A stretch of DNA of 64,000 bases from Tausonia pullulans (GCA_951802195.1 OX637637.1:186001-250000), one strand, 5' to 3'. Counted from the first letter of the stretch, positions 12,418 through 23,102 are shown. Program-made: numbers and translations. Notes: a model not told the origin generated them from the sequence alone.

Positions 12418-14977
12418 TCAAAGCTCCTCCCTCTGCCGCTTCGTCCTCTGTCGCTTCTCGTCCTTCACTGTGCCCTCTCCCTCCTCCTTACCGCCTGCCC
12501 CTTCCTTCTTTGTCTTCTCCGCGCTCTTCAGGAACTCTCTGAGTGTCCCCTCCATAGCCTCAATCTTCCTCGCCTTCACCGACTTCTTCGTTTCTCGAAG
12601 GTCCACCAACTGCACCTCCTCCTCCCCTTCCGCCGCCGGCCCCTGGTTCTCATCGAGCACGGCTCGCATCTCCCCCGTCAGAGGGTCTACGTCGACCCTC
12701 ACGAAGACGATGTCATCCTCGCCTTGCCCGCGCTTGAGCGCCTCGTATGTCTCGTCGTCTATCTCCCCCTGGTCGATCCATCCACTTCTCCCTCCTGCGC
12801 CGTCGTCCACGAAGTAGAGCTCGCCGTCGTCGTCGTAAATTTCCTCATCCAAGAAGGAGCCGAACCAGCTCTCTTCAGCGTCGAAATCCGTGAGGTCGAG
12901 GCCGGCAAGAGCTCGGTCGAGACCCTCTCCTTCCGCCGATGGCTCGTCCTTGTTGGTATCGGCGTCAGCAGCAGCAGCAGCAGCAGGAGGTGGAGGACGT
13001 TGAGCCACCGAGTCGCCGTCCTTCTTGACGTCAACGGCAGCCTTCGCACCATCTTGCTGATGCTGGCTGGCCATGTCCAGCTTATGCTTCTTGATGAACT
13101 TCGTCAAAAGCGCCTGCAACGGGTCATCGACGTCGCCGCCATCACCGCGAACGTTCACAGCCGCCGCGGCGGCCTCCTTCTTGGCGGCGGCGGCGGCAGC
13201 GGCGACCTCCTTGCGCTTGTTGGCGACGAGGATGTCCATGAGAGGGTTCAGGAGAGGGGCTTTGGGCTTAGGAGGGATGCCTCCGGGAGGGAGATGGGCC
13301 CAGGAGGGGAGCGGAGTGCGGTCTCCGGAGGTCTTCTGCTCGGAGGAGGACCGTCAGTCTCTGGAGAGGGACGGAAAGGGGGAGAGAGAGGGCCACGCAC
13401 CGAGGGGCCCTGATCGATCAGTTCCTGAGGGACCGAACCATCTGGGACGACCTCCCGGCAAGCGATGCCAGTAGGCGGGCTCGCGTTCGTCATGGAGGAG
13501 AAGCCGGGGACGTTGCAGAGGCGAGGCGTGTGTATAACAAGGACCTTAGGTAGAAGAACAAAAAAAAATTCAGTTACGACTGTCGGAGGAGGAGGGAGAG
13601 TGACCACGAACGTAGTTGCAGCTGGGGAGCAAGCAAGAAACGAGATCAGCTTTTGACGAAAATGGCCAGCAACAGAGCTTGGTTGCTCACGTCGAAACCT
13701 CCTTGATGAGCGCGATGCTATCCGTCGTGCTCATGGAGCAATGGAACTGGATGAAATGCGGGTCCTCTCAGCTGACTGTTTATCATCTACAGCGAAGCAA
13801 CGATGCTCCTCACCTGAATCTCGATCTCCCGCGCCTTGTCAGTCTTGTCGCATATTGTCCCGCCTCCCCAGCGCTGAACAAGGTACCGTGAGCCAGTTCC
13901 ACGGCCGAGCGAGACAGAGGGCAGGTCTTGCGCCACATTGAGGTCGACTTTCTTCGTCTGCGTGAAATTGTCAAAGTCAGCGTAAGACGCTCTGTGCAGA
14001 AGACAGAAGACAGTTCTGATACTTACTCCCAGGATGTAAGTCCGTTTCTAAAGATTGATATGGACGTTTAGTATGTTTCATCGCTTCCGATCTCAGCGAA
14101 ACTTGAGGCGCTCACTGTCGGGTCCTCCTGCGGGACGTATCCCCCAAGGGGAGGCGGCCAGGGCCGGTTGGCCTCGCGGAACTGGCGGATCTCCTTCCCG
14201 TGGCAGTACGCGTAGGTGAACCCTGAGAGCAAGTTCGAGCCGGTCAGCCGCCTGGATTGAATGAGCGAAGGGTGGACGTGCGCGCTCACAGCCTTGCTTC
14301 ATCTGAACAGGACGAACAGCCCAAGTCAGCTGTCGCGACCTACAACAGACACAATTTATCTCCCAACGTACGTAAAGACACTGGTCATCGAGATGCTGGA
14401 GCAGTTTGGCCGGAAGCTCCGGATCCATGGGAGGCACGGGTGGCGAGGACGCTGGATGCTGGCCGAACGTGTTCTTGGGCGGTGGAGGCGGGAGAAGGCA
14501 GAGGTATGACCTTGAAGGCGGTAGGAGGAGGTGCTCGAGTGTGTAATTATGCGTGGGCTGGTTGGACGATGGCGGCGACGTTCCCGAGGGCTCGCCGACA
14601 GAGACAGCAGCGGCGGCATCTTCGGCCATCGGAATCACCGCCGACGCGTCGTGGTCGTTGTCGTCGTCGCCGCTCCTCCTCGGATGACCTTCGATCCCCC
14701 GACGAGCGTTCGGCGCCAGCTCATCACCAGCGGAAACAGCTCTTCCAGTGCTCGTGTCCCCTAGGTGGTAGAAGGCGGCTGGCGAGGCGATACCCTCCGC
14801 GAGGTACCGATCCGCGAGCGAGCGCTCGATGGGGAGGTCGTTGAGAAACGTGAGCGCAAACTTGGGATTGGCGAATGGGTCTGGGGGTGAAGAAGATGCC
14901 TGCACTGTCGAAGCGGAGGCTGATAGGAAGGCCAAGAGAGGAAGAGACGGGGCAAGGACGGGGAAGAGGGCCAGCAT
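12418..14977 (-). CDS. YOS9: OS-9/Yos9-type ER lectin with MRH domain
   Basis: Lumenal lectin of ER-associated degradation that reads trimmed N-glycans on misfolded proteins for the Hrd1 ligase (family knowledge). Proposed minus-strand exons: 14977-14372, 14300-14288, 14222-14116, 14047-14027, 13957-13814, 13746-13691, 13621-13612, 13544-13401, 13335-12418. They sum to 2019 nt (672 residues) with matching phases. A signal peptide starts MLALFPVLAPSLPLLAF. The MRH domain includes GWFTYAYCHGKEIRQF, LVQRWGGGTICD, FHCSMSTTDSIALIKEVSTCNY and IHTPRLC. Several conserved residues, including the Trp of GWF and the Cys of TCNY, appear only when microexons of 13 and 10 nt are included. The C-terminal third is acidic and Ala-rich and ends REEL, a plausible variant of the HDEL retrieval signal found on yeast Yos9. 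Confidence 0.88.
13612..13621 (-). other. 10 nt microexon of YOS9
   Basis: Ten bases read CTGCAACTAC on the minus strand between CCCAG and GTTCGT. They complete a Thr codon and supply Cys-Asn-Tyr, restoring the MRH motif between KEVST and VLVIHTPRLC. Without them the frame is lost. Confidence 0.8.
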
Positions 14978-15494
14978 GGTGCGACGACGAGGACGAGCGA
15001 GGGCAGGCGGACGCGCCGGCGATGGTGACGCGAGAGGGAAGCAGGCGAGTCTAAATGGAGGCAACGGCTCTGTTCGTATGATATCCTTCGCTCGAGAACG
15101 AGTTGTAGGGTGGTCCTGAGAGGTGTTCGCTTCGGAGGGAGGTCGACGTTCAAGGTGGAGGTCTTGGTCGCGCGTGCCAGCGAAGCGGCGGCGGCCCTTG
15201 CCGAAGACACCCAGTCCGTCGGACATCTCGCTGGGCGTACGGCTGCGCCGATCCGTCGTCCTCAAGATTGGTTTGCCCGTCCTTGCTACCAGACAATCCT
15301 GTCTCAAATGCGTACGCGGGTCTGTCCAGTCCACGCATGTAGCTACAGACATCGCCTTGACACACACCTTTGTGCCCGCCATCATTCGATCCAACAAACG
15401 AGAAGGCTTAGAATAAAGTGTCATATGATAGGGTTTCGTCAAATTCGTTCCTCCATTCGTTCGTTCATGTACGCTCGTCTCGCCTCATTCCATC
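14978..15494. other. YOS9 upstream region and 3' flank of the next gene
   Basis: About 515 bp. The YOS9 promoter should lie here because the gene is transcribed leftward from 14977. The right end is the 3' side of the next minus-strand gene. No convincing ORF or RNA gene. Confidence 0.5.
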
Positions 15495-17857
15495 TCACGA
15501 GCTCTTGCCGAAGAGCCTCGCCCCCCAACTGCGCCTCTTTTTCCTCTTCTCCGCCACCGTCGCCTTCGCCGCCGCGGCCTCCTTCGTCGCCTGCTGCTGA
15601 TCCTCCTCCTGGATGAGGTCGTTCCTTGAAATTTGCGATCCGACCGAGCTCTTGCGGTCTGGTTTCCTCTTGCCAGTGAGGAGAGTGCTTCCGGGCCCGT
15701 ATGAGACAGCCCGCTGGCGGAGGCGGCCGGTCTTGGGCCCTGTTGATCCGTCGTCAGCGCCTTCGAGATGCATAAGATCCCGGATGGAATCTTCGATCTG
15801 TGCTGAGGCACGGCGCAGGCGGGCCTAGAGACAAAAGGGAGAAAGATATCGCACGTCATCAGTATCTCAAGCGCAGACGGAGAGAAACAGGCCCAACAGT
15901 CGGTGCCGACGTACTTCGCTAGCCCGAAGGAAGTCCGCCTCCGAGCGCAGGCTCGAAGCGAGGGAGAGTAGTCGGTCTCGCTCCACAAAGGCTGCTGGGT
16001 TCGACCTGAATTGCGTCGACGAGGAGGGCCGCTTCGGCGCTGGCTCGTGGCTGTGGTCGTGGTTGCAATCGTGGTCGTCATCTGGAGAGACGCCCTCTGG
16101 TGGCGTGCCTCTGCCGTTGCTGCGGTATGGGTAGGGTTGGGCCTCCTGATCTGCTGAGTTCGATAGCAAGGATATGGGAGCGAGGGGCGTTGGGTGCTCG
16201 GGGGAATTTCTGTGGGTAAATAAGGTGGAAGAAAGGAGTGAGATGTCAGCTTCGAACAAACAGATGGCGGAGAGCGACTCGGACTCACTCGAGGACCTGG
16301 GCGACTGTGACTTGTTCCGATGTGCTTTGTTCCGATGGATGTATAGGTCCTGCTCCTCCTCCTCCATGCCCTCGCCGCTGCCTGGCCTCCGCACCCGCCC
16401 CAAGCATCCGTCCCATTGTGACAGGGCTGGCCGTCCCTGGGCTAAGAGCGAAGGACGAGGGATCTGTCGAGCTGTCTGGAGTTCCCAACTGGCTAGCGAC
16501 TGGGAGCTCGAGGAGTGGTCTGGTCCTGAGTGGTGTCATCTGACAACAATATTTAGTATCGGTGTCAGTGACTGGAGAGTTAAAAAGGTTTGTGAGCAAT
16601 GAAGGAAAGTCGCACCTCAGAAGGTGAACCCACGAAGCTCAAGAGCGAGACGTTTTCGATATTTTCTGGCGTTCCTGGCCGCAAAATGAGAGCAGGCTCC
16701 CTCTCTGATGCTGCTGCTACCGCCATTGACGACCGCGACGATACTCGCCGAACGCCGATGGTATCCTCGAAGGGGAGGCCACGAGAGCTCGATGCGTCCT
16801 CAAAGAGGAGGTTGCGCGAGCTGGCAGCATCCTCAAAGGGAAGCTCGTGTGAGCCCTCACGCGGGGTGTGGAAGAGGGTGTGGGTTGACGTCGAGTGGTG
16901 AAGCTCCGGCCGGATGAGAGGGAGGCTGCTGTTCGTGTCGATCGAGGGCGACTTTACGGGCGTGAGAGAGATAATGGTCGCCGGAGAGAGGGCCCGCGAA
17001 GGGGAAGAGATCGAAACGACGCTCGAGGAACTCCTCAGCTCATAATCGGACTTCGGAGAGTTTGTTGTAAGCAGCTCCCGCTGGTTGCCTTCTGCGCCAA
17101 AGGTGCCTGACCTGCTGGGTCCTGAGATGTGAATGCCATCCGACACCGATCGCTGCTGCTGCCCGGGCGTACGCGGCCCTGGATCGAGAGGGAGGCCGAG
17201 TCTCGATCTGCCGTCGACAGCCCTCTCGCCGCCAGAGGACGACCTTGACCTTGGTGGCACGGAGGCGAGGAGCTCGTTGGGGGTACCGAGCGAGGCCCTC
17301 GCGGCCAACGCCGGATGGCGAACTTGATCTCCGCCCTCTGAGACAGCCCCTCCTCCAAGGCCGCCACCACCTCCTCCTCCCCCTACTCCTCCAGTTGCAC
17401 TCGAACTCCTCTCACTTTCCTCGTTTAGGCCCCTCTCCGCTGCCGTCGGCCGTTCCTCATTCGGTGACGCTGGTGAATCAGACGGGCCAAAGGTCCCGCT
17501 GCTCCGAGGAAGTCGATGCTCATCTGCAGGTGGACCCGATCTGGGAGAGCTCGACTGGTGTTGCGAGTTGTCGTCCCCACCAGCGACTGGCGTGTCCCTC
17601 TGCGAAAGGAGCGGCCTCGGGGGCGCCAAGGGCGGCAGTCCCGTTGGTTTCAACGAGGGCGGCGACAGGCGGCGCAATCTCGAGCTGGCGCTCATACTGA
17701 AGGGCGAGGTGAAGAAGGCGAGTCTTCGGTGGGACGGCGAGCTTGGAGGGGACTCATTGATCGCCGGGAGTCGACGAGGAGGAGGGAGCGGCGTGCGAGG
17801 CCCGCCGGAGGAGGTGGAGGCGGAGGAGGAGGGAGAAGGCGGTTGCTGAGGTGCCAT
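15495..17857 (-). CDS. Hypothetical Ser/Pro-rich protein
   Basis: I do not recognise this protein. Exons fit as 17857-16616, 16539-16289, 16209-15915 and 15824-15495, with matching phases and 705 residues. The first 410 residues are Ser/Pro/Gly-rich and probably disordered (MAPQQPPSPSSSAS at the start, a Gly run near residue 160). The last 180 residues look helical and charged: FVERDRLLSLASSLRSEADF, then RLRRASAQIEDSIRDLMHLE. The protein ends with a Lys/Arg-rich stretch and LFGKSS. No signal peptide, membrane span or catalytic motif is visible. The ordered C-terminal helix could mediate oligomerisation or membrane binding; that is inference only. Confidence 0.7.
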
Positions 17858-18978
17858 GAGATGATCAAAATAAAGGAGAAGATATCAGGAGAGAGAAGGA
17901 GCGAGAGAAGAAGCGAGGGGTGAAAGTCGTCCGGAGAAACCCGCAGCAGAGGTCGTTGTACTTGAGCTGGAATAAATGCAGGGCTTGCGAAGAATCGAGT
18001 GAACGAGCTGGCCAGCTGAGGGGCGGAGGAGGGTGGGTGAGGGATGACGGGATGACGGACGATGTTGAAGTACAGGGCGACTCGGAGAAGGAGGACGCGA
18101 CCGAGGAAAGTGGTGAGGGAGAAGGAGGGAAGCCAACGAAGTGAGGACAAGGGACGATGGTCGCGCGCGGACCACTCTGTCGATCGAATAAGCAGTCCTT
18201 GTCCCCGGGATGAGTCGTTGAAGAGAACTGTCGGGGCTGGGATATGGTTGGTTGGATGAAGGGTGCCCAGGAGGCCCGGGATCAGACAAGGAGGACTTCT
18301 CGAGCGAGCGAGCGAGCTCTCAGGGGTCAGAGAGAGACATGACGACGTCCAGCCTGAGAGCAGGTTCGTCTCATCAACTCGTCGGAGTTTCATCCCCCGA
18401 AAGTCAAATCGCCGCATTAGGCCACGCGCGGGCCTCATATGAGCGGGGACGAGGAGAGAAGCTGTATGTTTCACATCCGGAAGCACAGGGAAACAGAGAG
18501 CGAGCTAGGAGGGGCGCACACGATCATAGGTTGGGCCGATGCGAGCGCGCTCGCCCAAGGGGCCAGGATCGCGGAGATGTCGCGGAAGGACGCTGGGCAG
18601 GATAAAAGAAGCATAGAAGAAGAAAAAAGATCCACGGGGATAGGCTGCTGGGCAGGAGAGGTGAACGGATGGGCTAACGGGCGGACAGAAACAGCTAAAG
18701 CAAAGGGAGTGGGGAGGTTTTTCCTGCTTGCATGGCGAGAGCAGGAGGGGACAGAGGGGTTTCAAAGCGAGAATTATCAAGAATGCCATAGTGAAACGAA
18801 GGAGGGAGAGCAAGGATCCTGACAAGAGGAGAAGGGAAGCGGACAAATGAGAGGGAAAGGTCGCAGGCGGCGAGGACCAGGATCGAGGACCACTCGGTGA
18901 CGACAGCTCAGAGTCAGGGGGGATATAGTAGTTACTTCCTGATGGTGTGGGGAGAGAGGGCTCGGCATCAGCGGCGAT
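17858..18978. other. Intergenic region between hypothetical gene and syntaxin
   Basis: About 1.1 kb, purine-rich on the plus strand (hence CT-rich leader sequence for the minus-strand gene at 17857). The long minus-strand frame at 17692-18486 is a low-complexity extension of this leader. No other gene supported. Confidence 0.5.
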
Positions 18979-20998
18979 TCATCCAGGGGCAAGAGAGCAA
19001 AGGCCGACGACACACTTGTTTTGCGTGACGACGACAGCAGCGACCACGGCGGCAATGATGACGAGGATAAGGACAATGATCCAGAAGCAGATCCACTTCC
19101 TGTACAATGATGACGCAGCGAGGACAGTAGACGGTGGTCAGTTTGACGAACGCGTGCAACTCCGAGGAGGACAACGGCAATACTGACTTCCTTCGGGCCT
19201 TCTTGGCCGAAACGATGGCAGTGTCGAGCTGCTTCGAGCCCTCCTCCATGTCCCGGTTGACGCCGACGGCCTGATCCTGAACAACGTTGATCGTCTCGTC
19301 CTGTTGCTCTATGAGCATCGCCATCTGAAAGAAGGGGGGAAGGAAGTCCTCGATTAGATTGCGCATCTGAGAATAGGTAGGAGCGAGATGTCGACGCACG
19401 TCGTTGAAGAGCTGGGCAAGCTCGGCGAGGGTCTGTTCAATGCGCTTGATATCCTCGTGACGCTGTTGCACTTCCTTGTAGGCAGAATTGGCCTGACCGT
19501 ACCGGTTCGACTGGAGGAGCTGTTTGCGTCGAGACGAGACGTGGGCAGTCGTCAGTCGGGGCACAGGATGATGATGCGCGAGTAAATAAAGGGACCAACA
19601 GCCTGCTGGAAGATCTGAGGATTGTCGGATTCGAGCACCGTCTCAATCTCCTGGGGGGTAGCGTCGGGCTTGACTAGAGTGGTGAGAGGCGAGAGGGCCG
19701 TTAGCGGTCTGAGTCGACCAACCTGTATGCATACGCAAGAAACGCACCAATCTTGAACTGCCGCTCAGCCCTTTGCTTGACCTTCTGACGGTGGGTCTTT
19801 TCAATATTCTGCGGGTGTGAGAGGAAAAGTTCAGCAGGTGACCCCGGTCGGCTGACTCCCAGACAGAGCGATCCTCACTTGGTACTCTCCGAGAAGGCCG
19901 ACAAATTGCTCCTTCACACCCTTGACCTGCTGCTTCTTGCCCTTGTCTCCACCAGTGTTGGAGTTGGCGGCCTTGATCTTGTGCTTGAGCGCCTGCGACA
20001 TCTGGCGAGTCTCCTCAACCATGGCGTTAAGCTCCGGTGGGGGACCCGACGTCGAGTTAAGCGACTGAGCATGGAGTGTGCGGATCTCGGTGATGGACGT
20101 CCGGAGCTGGCCGAGCGAGGTCCTGATGTCTCCGATCTAGGGAGAGTGGCAATGGAATGACGGTGAGCAGTAAAGGAGGTAGAGGGAAGAGAGCAGGGCA
20201 CGGGCGGAAGGGACGCGACGGCGACGCGAAGGGATGCGTATGCGGTCAATTCAAAGAGAGGTGAGCGGGTCGTCAGTCTCAAGGCCACATGCTATTATTC
20301 CAAAAGCCTGAAACTATGCCAGAGCAGCATCTTTGACGAGCAGGACGACAAGCCAAGGGTAGACTGGTCCAAGCTCGACTCGTTCAAGCATCTCTGACCC
20401 CTGTCGCGAGAAGTCGTTGTCGTGGGCCTGTCGCATGCCCTGACTTCATCATGGCACTTTGCGTGGACCCTTGGCACGTTCTACTGCACGAGAAGTTACA
20501 AAGAGAACACGTGCGACTGACCTCAGACCAGAAGTCGCCGAAGCCCTGGGCTTGAGGCTGCTGAGACGTCGGCTGGAGTTGGTAACTGTCCTCGCCGTAA
20601 GGGTTGCCGTACGGCTGCTGGGGTGGATACGTGCTGATTGGGTCCAGCCAAGCCACATCGAGTTATGTAGGGGAAGCGCCGGGGAGAAAAAAGAGGAGGA
20701 AGGAGAAGAAAGGAGAGTGTCAGAGCTCTCGTTCTTTCTGGCTCGCGCTGACGGTGCGCGCCTGAGAGCCACCGACCCGACTCACGGGCCAGGGCTCGGG
20801 ATCTGGTTGTATGTATCCTGCTGCCCACCAGCGGGCTGGGTGTAGCAAATACGACGGGACGAGGGACAAGAGGACGAAAGCGCGTCGGAGGCAGTGCGGG
20901 AGAAGACGGTCAGCCGGGGGCCGGGCGGGAGACCAAGACGAGACACGAGGCAAGGGATGGCGACGCACGCGCATGTCGGCCAGTCGGTTTCTAGACAT
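18979..20998 (-). CDS. Plasma-membrane t-SNARE, syntaxin 1/Sso1 type
   Basis: Qa-SNARE for fusion of exocytic vesicles with the plasma membrane (family knowledge). The start MSRNRLADMR (20998-20969) is typical of fungal Sso proteins. Next exons fit as 20835-20786, 20633-20522 and one beginning at 20136, followed by several short exons. About 320 residues. A Pro/Gln/Tyr-rich N-terminus is followed by the Habc helices (IGDIRTSLGQLRTSITEI; MVEETRQMSQALKHKIKAA), the SNARE motif (EDIKRIEQTLAELAQLFND, then MAMLIEQQDETINVVQ) and a C-terminal membrane anchor KKWICFWIIVLILVIIAAVV followed by a short lumenal tail. The intron 20137-20521 (385 nt) is the longest. The start was chosen by phase and family resemblance. 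Confidence 0.9.
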
Positions 20999-21706
20999 CG
21001 GGAGGGGTTGAGGGGAGAAGGGGAGAAGGGGCGAGAGCCGCAGGAGACGGCTGGATGGAAGGGGAGGAGGGGTGGTGGCTCGAGATGGTTGTCAGAGAAA
21101 TCGCCTTGGGAGGAGAGAACGGGAAGATAGGACGAGGCGACGGCGGCCTGTGACCGCGCGCTGGTGCGCTTCACCCAAAGTCGCGAGTTGAGGCGGTGGG
21201 ACATACTTCTTTGCTTGGTCTCCGCCCAGCGGCGGTCATTCAGCCTTCGGGGTCTCCAGGACTTTCCAGATGACGCCCGCTACACCAACAATCCTGTGCT
21301 GTGCATATGGGCAACATTGGATTCTGCGCGAGACAACCGCCCGCCTGCGGCTTTTCCATCGTTCTAGTTGGTCTTTTTGTTTTCTAACCACCCGATCACC
21401 CGCAACTTATAAGTACAATTTATTTATGTATTCCATACACCATAGTCAATGGGAGAGAGGAAGTTGGATACCAACCCCAGAAGCTCTTACCGATGCCTGT
21501 CGGCAGGCTTGCGCGTCAATGATGATGGCATTGTTTTCAGTATTCTGGACATTTATATCCGCTCATAAGAACATGATAGAGGAGGTGGATGAAAGATGGG
21601 TCGTTTGGGGCAACACCCCCTTGGTCCGAGTGACAGACCTGGAGGTGCCAGGCTAGGCCCGCAGGGCTAGGAATGGGCGGAAGTGAGGCAAGGCTTCAAG
21701 TAACGA
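20999..21706. other. Syntaxin promoter region, left edge of the repeat island
   Basis: About 700 bp with no supported gene. GC content drops from 21370 onwards, marking the transition to the repeat-rich island. Confidence 0.5.
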
Positions 21707-22248
21707 TTTTTTTTTGTATTTGTAACGACAATCATTTCAACCTTTTTTTTTGTATTTAAGTCATGAGTTATACGTAGAGGACGAAGTAACCCTATGAGAG
21801 ATGATGATTCGTAGCTAGATAGAAGGAAAGCGAAAATTAAAGTAGGGATGGAAGGAAAACAAAAGATGGGTCATGGACATAAGTCCGTTAGAAAAGGTAA
21901 GATATTAAGATGACCAGCTACATCAAGCAGTGGCTATGGACCAGCCATACTTCCCCACCCCAGACCTGCTTGTCACCCAGGATCGATGTCGGCGCCGACC
22001 GCAGTTCCATCCATCTGGTCCCTGCGAGCTATCCACCTCGTACTCGACTGCCAGTGTGTCTGCCGGATCATAGACGCGATCTTGCGGATCTCCTCGTCCG
22101 TGACAGGGTCGAGGGCTGCGATCTTGCTGTACCTCCGCCTCCGGACGAATCGCCATGTCCGAGCTACAAAGATGCAGTGGAAGAGGAAGGCCGCCCTCGG
22201 CGGCGACGGCGTCGGGCAGACAAGCGTCTGGAGGGACGGAGGATGGGA
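21707..22248 (-). mobile_element. 5'-truncated LINE copy with 3' tail
   Basis: On the minus strand this matches the 3' end of the LINE at 24-30 kb: the last ~110 codons of ORF2 (compare 24120-24400) and the 3' UTR ending in a GACTTAAATACAAAA-type tail near 21742. A second short A-rich tail lies at 21707-21741. The 5' break is at about 22248, where the sequence switches to the upstream flank of the permuted tRNA-Gln. The copy is nearly identical to the longer element over the shared part, so the insertion is fairly young. It cannot encode the enzyme. Confidence 0.85.
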
Positions 22249-22368
22249 GTCTTTTGGTTGTCTTTTGGCTGGACAGATGATGATTCGAGCTTTTGCGCGA
22301 TGCCAGGAACAAACGTCGCCTGTTTGCGCGGCGTTCGCTGTCTGTTCTCCATCGAGAGCATAGATCCT

Positions 22369-22470
22369 CCGAGCAACCTCGGTTCGAGTCCGGGCACTGC
22401 CTGTCCGCCTGTACGATCATGTACAAGGCACGGCGGTGTAGTATAGATGGTTAGTACACTCGGTTCTGAA
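22369..22470 (+). tRNA. Permuted tRNA-Gln(CTG), copy 1
   Basis: The 3' half is at 22369-22402 and the 5' half at 22432-22470, with a 29 nt linker between. Rejoined as 5' half plus 3' half they form a 73 nt cloverleaf. Acceptor: GGCGGTG with CACTGCC (one G-T pair). D stem: GTAT with GTAC. Anticodon stem: CTCGG with CCGAG. T stem: CTCGG with CCGGG. The anticodon CTG (22466-22468) follows TT. Invariant T8, A14, G18, G19, A21, T54-T55-C56, A58 and the G15-C48 pair are present; the discriminator base is T. The Pol III B box therefore lies upstream of the A box. A TTTTT run (22478-22482) follows. No 3' half lies downstream, so no ordinary intron-bearing reading exists. Confidence 0.82.
22403..22431 (+). 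other. Structured linker of the permuted tRNA-Gln
   Basis: The 29 nt linker joins the acceptor 3' end to the acceptor 5' end in the precursor. It can fold on itself: GCCTGTAC (22407-22414) pairs with GTACAAGGC (22421-22429) with one bulged base and a 6 nt loop. The linker is identical in all three intact copies. In known permuted genes this part is removed by RNase P and tRNase Z. Confidence 0.7.
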
Positions 22471-22477
22471 GACAATC

Positions 22478-22482
22478 TTTTT
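22478..22482 (+). terminator. Pol III T-run after permuted tRNA-Gln copy 1
   Basis: TTTTT seven bases after the 5' half. Equivalent runs follow copy 2 (TTTT, 23345-23348) and copy 3 (TTTTT on the minus strand, 32062-32066), placing the end of the transcript after the 5' half as expected for a permuted gene. Confidence 0.7.
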
Positions 22483-22486
22483 GCCA

Positions 22487-23102
22487 CCGCTGTCGAGACG
22501 GTGGAGGAAGAGAAGACTACGGAAACACGGCGTGCTCACACCCGCTGGTAGTCGTGCGGCAATCCATCCCATCACGCACGCGTGGCGGTGCAGAATCTCC
22601 TGCTGGTCAGGATCTCATAGGGTTCACTCGCCCGCCGGCACCTCCTCATCCCTTCCACCTCGCTCTTCCTTCAGTCATCATCATCTCCTTCGCCGCCGAA
22701 TCCCTCGCCTTCCCGTCTCTCTCTGGTCCCTCGCCTCACAACCGTACGAGTACGACCGTACGCCAAACCTCCACGAACCCGACCGTGTCTGGTGTCTCTG
22801 CCTCTTTGACCGGTGACGGGCTCACGCTTGGTCTCCCCGTCTCCCCGTCTCCCCGTCTCCTCGTCTCCTCAGTCTTCGAACCCTGCCGCATGTTCGCTAT
22901 ATCCGAGAGACGGGGTCCTTTCCAAAAACGACCGCGCTTCCCTCATCAGTATCTCCATGGTTTTATTCACAGAACTGCATCAACACCTTCAGCTCAAGCC
23001 GCATCCGTCCTCCATCTGCCACGTATACATCGCTTCCCCGGCACCCCTCCCCTCACGCCGACGGTTGCAAGCGTGCTGGAGGATGCGGGTGAGAGCTTGG
23101 AC
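22487..23102. other. Spacer between the two duplicated tRNA blocks
   Basis: About 615 bp without a recognisable gene. It contains a short GTCTCCCC tandem run near 22832-22860. The open frames here are not conserved-looking and run into the duplicated block. Confidence 0.45.

Larger units (their letters stand above)
22249..22486 (+). repeat. Duplicated block, copy 1 (tRNA flank plus permuted tRNA-Gln)
   Basis: A ~235 bp block starting with two GTCTTTTGG(C/T)TG units and running through the permuted tRNA-Gln is repeated almost base for base at 23103-23350. It includes ~120 bp upstream of the tRNA, so it is a segmental duplication and not just a shared tRNA. Confidence 0.9.

Noticed and set aside
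12418-13239. Separate acidic hypothetical gene
   Set aside because: Its frame joins upstream exons encoding VLVIHTPRLC and the MRH domain with matching phases, so it is the C-terminus of YOS9.
17692-18486. Minus-strand gene upstream of the hypothetical protein
   Set aside because: Composition is biased and contiguous with a pyrimidine-rich leader; no domain is visible.
20295-20477. Extra exon of the syntaxin gene
   Set aside because: No frame there gives syntaxin-like sequence. Joining FWSE directly to IGDIRTSLGQ is in phase and matches Sso proteins.
22249-22486. tRNA-derived SINE
   Set aside because: SINE heads keep the normal A-then-B box order and usually end in an A-rich or LINE-like tail. 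These copies have permuted boxes, no tail, and copy 3 stops exactly at the tRNA border. A retroposed origin of the first permuted copy remains possible.
22369-22520. Ordinary tRNA with a normal intron
   Set aside because: After the 5' half at 22432-22470 there is no segment within several hundred bases matching CCGAG-CAAC-CTCGG-T loop, so only the permuted reading works.
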